Source: Saksenaea vasiformis B4078 (taxonomy: Eukaryota > Mucoromycota > Mucoromycetes > Mucorales > Saksenaeaceae). From it: a DNA stretch of 22,247 bases. The stretch lies in NCBI GenBank assembly GCA_000697055.1, contig JNDT01001342.1, positions 1-22,247 on the forward strand, written 5' to 3'. Position 1 is the stretch's first letter, and each line of letters starts with the position of its first letter. This document shows positions 18,709 to 22,247 of this stretch, piece after piece. The notes below the pieces were generated by a model. That model searched no databases. It saw only the letters and a list, made by a program, of their open reading frames with translations, and was not told where the DNA came from. Made by a program: the position numbers and the translations under genes.

Positions 18709-19351
18709 ATGACTGTCCCACTGCCACAATTGCGCGGCAAGCGGGGAAAAGGGAAAGCTCAAACAGATCTGTCCTTCAATGAAGCGCTGCTGGCTTTAGA
18801 CGACGTTTTCGATCGACATCTCACAAACATAATATCAAAAAAAATCGAAGAAAAGCCCAGAAAAAGATCTACGAACAAGACACGAAGACAGTCGGCCCGC
18901 AAAAGAGGACAAAAGCACTACGTGAAAACATCTCGGAAAAATCTTGAATTTTGCTGGTTTTCTAAGCTTTTTGCAATATGTTGCTAAGATTTTGTTAAGG
19001 TTTTTCCAAGAATATACAACAGTTAAGATCGTTTTCCCGTAGTGAAGACCGAGAAAAAAACTGCAAGAATTACGGGAGCGCCTACAAAAGGCAGATCGAT
19101 TGCCTCTATCGTCCCTTGAAGAGGCAGATGATAACCTAAACGTGCCTCCTGGGACAACTCGTCGCGTTCTTTCCCCCAGATATGCTGATAGAAGAGCAAC
19201 CGGAGGGCTTTTGCGCAAGTACCCTATTGACAACTTCGATGGCACCGTGATAAAAACAAGGAACAACAACGAGAGTAAATCGACAAGGGCTGAAGTATCA
19301 GCTGGAAGTTCCAAAGAAGGAGGTTCCGAGGATACAGTGCAACCTCTCTAA
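18709..19351 (+). CDS. Unrecognised basic, coiled-coil-like protein
   Basis: I do not recognise a family. The first exon from ATG 18709 (context TAATAATG) encodes MTVPLPQLRGKRGKGKAQTD, a helical LSFNEALLALDDVFDRHL stretch and a very basic segment to about 18921 (KRGQKHY). A candidate intron 18922-19022 (GTGAAA...ACAACAG, phase 0) leads into LRSFSRSEDREK. At the A7 tract 19054-19060 the frame then has to slip by one base to continue as KLQELRERLQKADRLPL, then VPPGTTRRVLSPRYADRR, and on to TAA at 19349-19351. One extra A would join everything into one ORF of about 180 aa, so either the assembly has lost a base or the gene is frameshifted. Charge pattern suggests a nuclear or chromatin/cytoskeletal protein, but this is only inference. 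Confidence 0.5.
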
Positions 19352-20779
19352 TTTCAAACCCGGTTTTTTCAAGAAACTTTGGGTCCACCGCCAGAAAACA
19401 TAGCGTAGGTTCTCAAATCCTCTGTAATATCAAGTTCAAGCCTAGAAAGGAGGTTGAATCTCTTATTGGGGGAGGTCTAGTGCCCAAAGGTTTACTAATC
19501 GCATTGATCCTTTGCAAAATATGATGTAATACTTTCTATCAAGAAAATCTGTCATTGCGTCAACGTGGAACAGTTGATCTTTAAGTGGAATGCAACGTTT
19601 CTCTTCCGCAAGTTTTGGGATATGTAATCATTCAAAATCTCCTCGTCGTCGCATTAGTGAATACGTTTTATTCAGTTCTTGGATCAACAATATCCTCTTC
19701 TTCTCGGCAGCCATTCTCGAAATCAGAGCTTGTCATTTGCGATTCACTTGATAGTCTGAAGGTGACAATTCATGCTTGTCACGAGTTCATCCCGTACCGA
19801 GGTTGCTTCATCTCCATGAACAGCTTTATCCATGAGACCTGTCTTGCGCCAGCAATTTTGGAAGTTACTAGGATTGCGCTTTAGTATGTCAAACGAGAGC
19901 TTTATCCACCACATAGCTCAATTCATACTCAGACGGCTTTATGGCACATCCTCTATAATATCAAAACCCGAAATTTTCAAGCATTTTGCAAGGAACGGAG
20001 GACTTGAAACTAGAGGGGGCGCACTGTAACCGAGAATACAAATAGTTCGGCTTTAATGCTCTCCACATAACTATTGTTCCTATTGGCCCACTCCTGTACA
20101 AACTGAAGCAGATTTGTCAATGTATCGCCCGCATGAGGGTTTATGGACCATTACCTTTTACATACGATCATACCGTACAAGAGCATGTCGCCAATCTTCT
20201 TTTCCACAATATGTATCCATAGATCTGCCCTATGGAGGGTGATCATGTCTCTCGGAACATCCGAAAGTTGAGTGAATGCTGCGTGTTCTCGCAACACACA
20301 TCATCTCTTTCAAAAGACCTTTTCTAAATATAATGAGTGTATTCCCTTTAGAAACGCTTATACTACCGTACAGCAGCAATCATTTAAATCCAAAACCGTA
20401 TTTTATTAGAACACTGGCGGTTGCTCAGACATTGCGTATTCAGTCATTTGGTTGGATGAGTCCCTATTCTCGTCCCTGACAATGATTTGCGGGAATGCGG
20501 GCGTAAATCTGAAGAGGTCCTCATGGGGAAGCATATCGGGCATACAACGTAGATTTGCCGTGATTCAGTGATGCTTTGGGGTCTGAAGAATCAGGAGAAT
20601 AGGAGAAAACACAAGAGACGAGAGAAGTCAGCGAGACTTAGGGTAATTCTTTATAGAATAAAAAACGTTCCTTCTCGTATAACAAAATCGTCCATAGAAA
20701 CAGATAGATCGGACTATATTCCATGATTGCACAGATGTCTATATATCCAAGATATAACCGTCATTCTGTGTTGAATCTT
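19352..20779. other. Gene-poor region, no assigned feature
   Basis: Several open frames (19585-19884, 19832-20029, 20276-20479, all plus) have no recognisable motifs and no splice partners. The DNA looks like degraded, unconstrained sequence leading into the transposon relic. No terminal inverted repeats or target-site duplications were identified by eye. Confidence 0.4.
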
Positions 20780-21395
20780 TCTTAATGCAGTTTTCATGGA
20801 GGACAGATCGAGAGCCGATCGTGGAAAACAAAGAAATCCGGAATAAGGGCTAATACGGAAGTGACTCAAACTCCACATTCTATGCTCTAGATCATTTGGA
20901 AGTAGAAACCATGATCTCCTTATGGTAGTGTATCGATCATTGGCTAGCAATGTCTCTGACAATGAATGAAGGATGTTGGAATACAACAGGTCACCTCACG
21001 GCTGCTGGATTGGGCTCCATCACCGTAGTCCCCGGGGAGGAATTCGCCTCTATTCATCAAGAACAACAATATGAAGGAATATTATTCCAAGAGCATGGCT
21101 CTACGAGCAATGACGGAAAAGACGCAAGGCAGTGGAAAGAAGAAAAGGATATATCTGTAATGCCAAATTGGCCAATACAGGTTCCCGATTTCAATTTGAT
21201 TGAACATTCTGTGATGAGTTGGTGCGCAGTTTGGAAAAGCGGAGACACTCGGTTGGGAACCACAAACAATTGGAAGATGATCCATCGGAAGAATGGCGCA
21301 CAATACTCAGCGTATTCATTAGAATTTGGTTGTGTCAATGTGAAAAGACCATCTGGACGATTGTCAAAGGCAATGGCGGCCACACTAGATCTTCT
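20780..21395 (+). pseudogene. Broken Tc1/mariner-type DDE transposase
   Basis: Tc1/mariner transposases cut and paste elements flanked by TA duplications. Clear remnants here are LTAAGLGSITVV (about 20995-21032), LFQEHGSTSND (about 21083-21115), ISVMPNWPIQVPDFNLIEHS (about 21151-21210) and, in the next frame, VRSLEKRR (from 21222) and VKGNGGHTRS (about 21364-21393). The last is the usual GGHT ending of these enzymes. At least one frameshift lies near 21215. The second catalytic Asp, normally in FQQDG, is replaced (FQEHG), while the Glu of the PDxNxIE block remains. The domain before 20950 is hardly readable; SFGS-like traces near 20895 may be the FGSDG block. The copy is dead. Confidence 0.75.
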
Positions 21396-21557
21396 TCGGA
21401 AGCCACATTGCCATTTCCAGCATCAATACAATTCATTTTTGCTGCAACAAGAATGTCAAATTGTCGCTACAAAGCAAGGATGCTTGAGAATGATAGATAT
21501 AAGCACCGGGATCAGTCGAACTTAATCAACAGTTGGCAGACGTTTAGGCGAGCGTAA

Positions 21558-21899
21558 GCAGACCCAGCGGAAGTAGGGATCATGTGTATAGGACAGTCCA
21601 GACTGGACTCGAACTCCAAGTCTTATGATAGGTGTGAGAAAAATATCTACTGTGTCATAAAATTTGAAACATCTTCTACATTTGCGGATTACAGCTGCAC
21701 TTCGTTACACCAAAAATACCTCTTCCTTTTGTTTTGTCCTCTTCAACCTTAATTTGGGCGTTCTTTACGCCACATTCTATCGAACCGTTGTAGACTTACG
21801 CTTGCATGAGTGATGCGTTTGAGGTTGTAAATTCCCCACACAAATCTGTCATTGCTCAAGGCCGTTTTAGTCAGTAACATGCTGTCGCATCACTGCGGG
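21558..21899. other. Intergenic sequence, no gene seen
   Basis: This stretch holds a tRNA-like GTTCGAG motif on the minus strand (about 21610) that does not fold as a tRNA, and otherwise no coding or structural signal. It separates the transposase relic from the CGGTNA-rich block. Confidence 0.4.
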
Positions 21900-22135
21900 A
21901 AAACTCCGGTAACACTACGGTTACTTCTGGTTAAAAACGGTGACTTTTCGGGGATTTGGGCAAAACTACCGAATACGTTCGGTAGTAATTGGTTAAATTC
22001 CGGTTAATGAAATGGGTACCAGAATTTTTGGTCGAATTCGGTCGAATTCGGTCATCGACGACTTAGCATTTTTTTCTTTTCGTTTTACCATCGACATGCC
22101 CGGTTGATTTCGGTGATATTCGGTTATTTAGGACT
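21900..22135. repeat. CGGTNA-rich repeat block with palindrome
   Basis: The sextet CGGT(A/T/G/C)A or the close form (C/T)GGTTA recurs many times in about 230 bp: near 21907, 21918, 21928, 21938, 21980, 21990, 22001, 22049, 22111 and 22121. Within the block a 9-bp perfect inverted repeat, ACTACCGAA (21965-21973) and TTCGGTAGT (21978-21986), surrounds TACG. A tandem pair of GTCGAATTCG (22031-22050) also occurs. Clusters of this kind are typical of transposon subterminal protein-binding sites. That reading is inference; no element boundary is visible in the window. Confidence 0.5.
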
Positions 22136-22247
22136 AAGTTTTTTTTATTAAATTTTTCTGATGTCCCCGATGGAGATCTCTTGCATTGACATGCTCGGGA
22201 ACACGTAGTGGCCCCTCATGGCACTCGTCGTGGAAGGCAGAACTCCC
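22136..22247. other. Right edge, no feature seen
   Basis: A T-rich stretch (22139-22147) followed by unremarkable sequence runs to the window end. No open frame or repeat long enough to support a call. Confidence 0.3.

Noticed and set aside
18835..19314. 159-codon minus-strand ORF antisense to the 18709 gene
   Set aside because: Low-complexity, Leu/Ser-rich shadow of the basic plus-strand coding sequence; no motif or start context.
21590..21660. Minus-strand tRNA-like T-arm (GGAGTTCGAGTCC)
   Set aside because: The 5-bp T-stem does not pair in the standard register, and no acceptor stem or D-arm could be formed with the flanks.
1..22247. CRISPR arrays, rRNA genes, bacterial operon signals
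   Set aside because: No regularly spaced direct repeats and no rRNA-like sequence; spliceosomal introns throughout show a eukaryotic genome.

Overview
The window looks like nuclear DNA of an early-diverging (Mucoromycota, probably Mucorales-like) fungus. The genes are split by many short introns (mostly 42-105 nt) with GTAAGT-type donors and CTAAC/CTGAC-type branch sites. Intergenic DNA is AT-rich, pyrimidine tracts lie upstream of a gene, and the gene set combines a class IV chitin synthase with SMG9, an NMD factor that budding yeast lacks. The splice models below were built by hand. For four genes the exons sum to an exact multiple of three and match the known family from end to end.

Layout: (1) 1-2437 (+), the 3' part of a multi-intron Fanzor (eukaryotic TnpB-like, RNA-guided nuclease family) gene that starts outside the window. 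It keeps the RuvC-I, RuvC-II/alternative Glu, zinc-ribbon and RuvC-III blocks, but an in-frame TGA and two or three unexplained frame changes suggest a decaying copy. A stem-loop lies about 150 nt past its end. (2) 2438-4042, gene-poor, with small unassigned ORFs. (3) 4043-5385 (+), the Golgi t-SNARE syntaxin 5/Sed5, 5 exons, 361 aa. (4) 5386-7947, gene-poor, with one weak minus-strand coding-like stretch. (5) 7948-10506 (+), a DNAJC11-like mitochondrial J protein, 14 exons, 602 aa. (6) 10993-15075 (+), a class IV (Chs3-type) chitin synthase, 10 exons, 1164 aa, preceded by a long pyrimidine tract. (7) 15209-15476 (+), a possible two-exon 54-aa microprotein. (8) 15825-17536 (-), SMG9, 9 exons, 434 aa, convergent with the chitin synthase. 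(9) 18709-19351 (+), an unrecognised basic/coiled two-exon protein with an apparent one-base slip in an A7 tract. (10) About 20780-21395 (+), a broken Tc1/mariner transposase. (11) 21900-22135, an AT-rich stretch with many CGGTNA motifs, a perfect short palindrome and a small tandem repeat.

The conserved genes are ordinary, independently acting housekeeping genes: secretory trafficking, mitochondrial membrane organisation, cell wall synthesis and mRNA surveillance. The unusual part is the Fanzor locus at the left edge, with the transposon relic and repeat-rich DNA at the right edge. Nothing in the window suggests an operon-like functional link between the genes.
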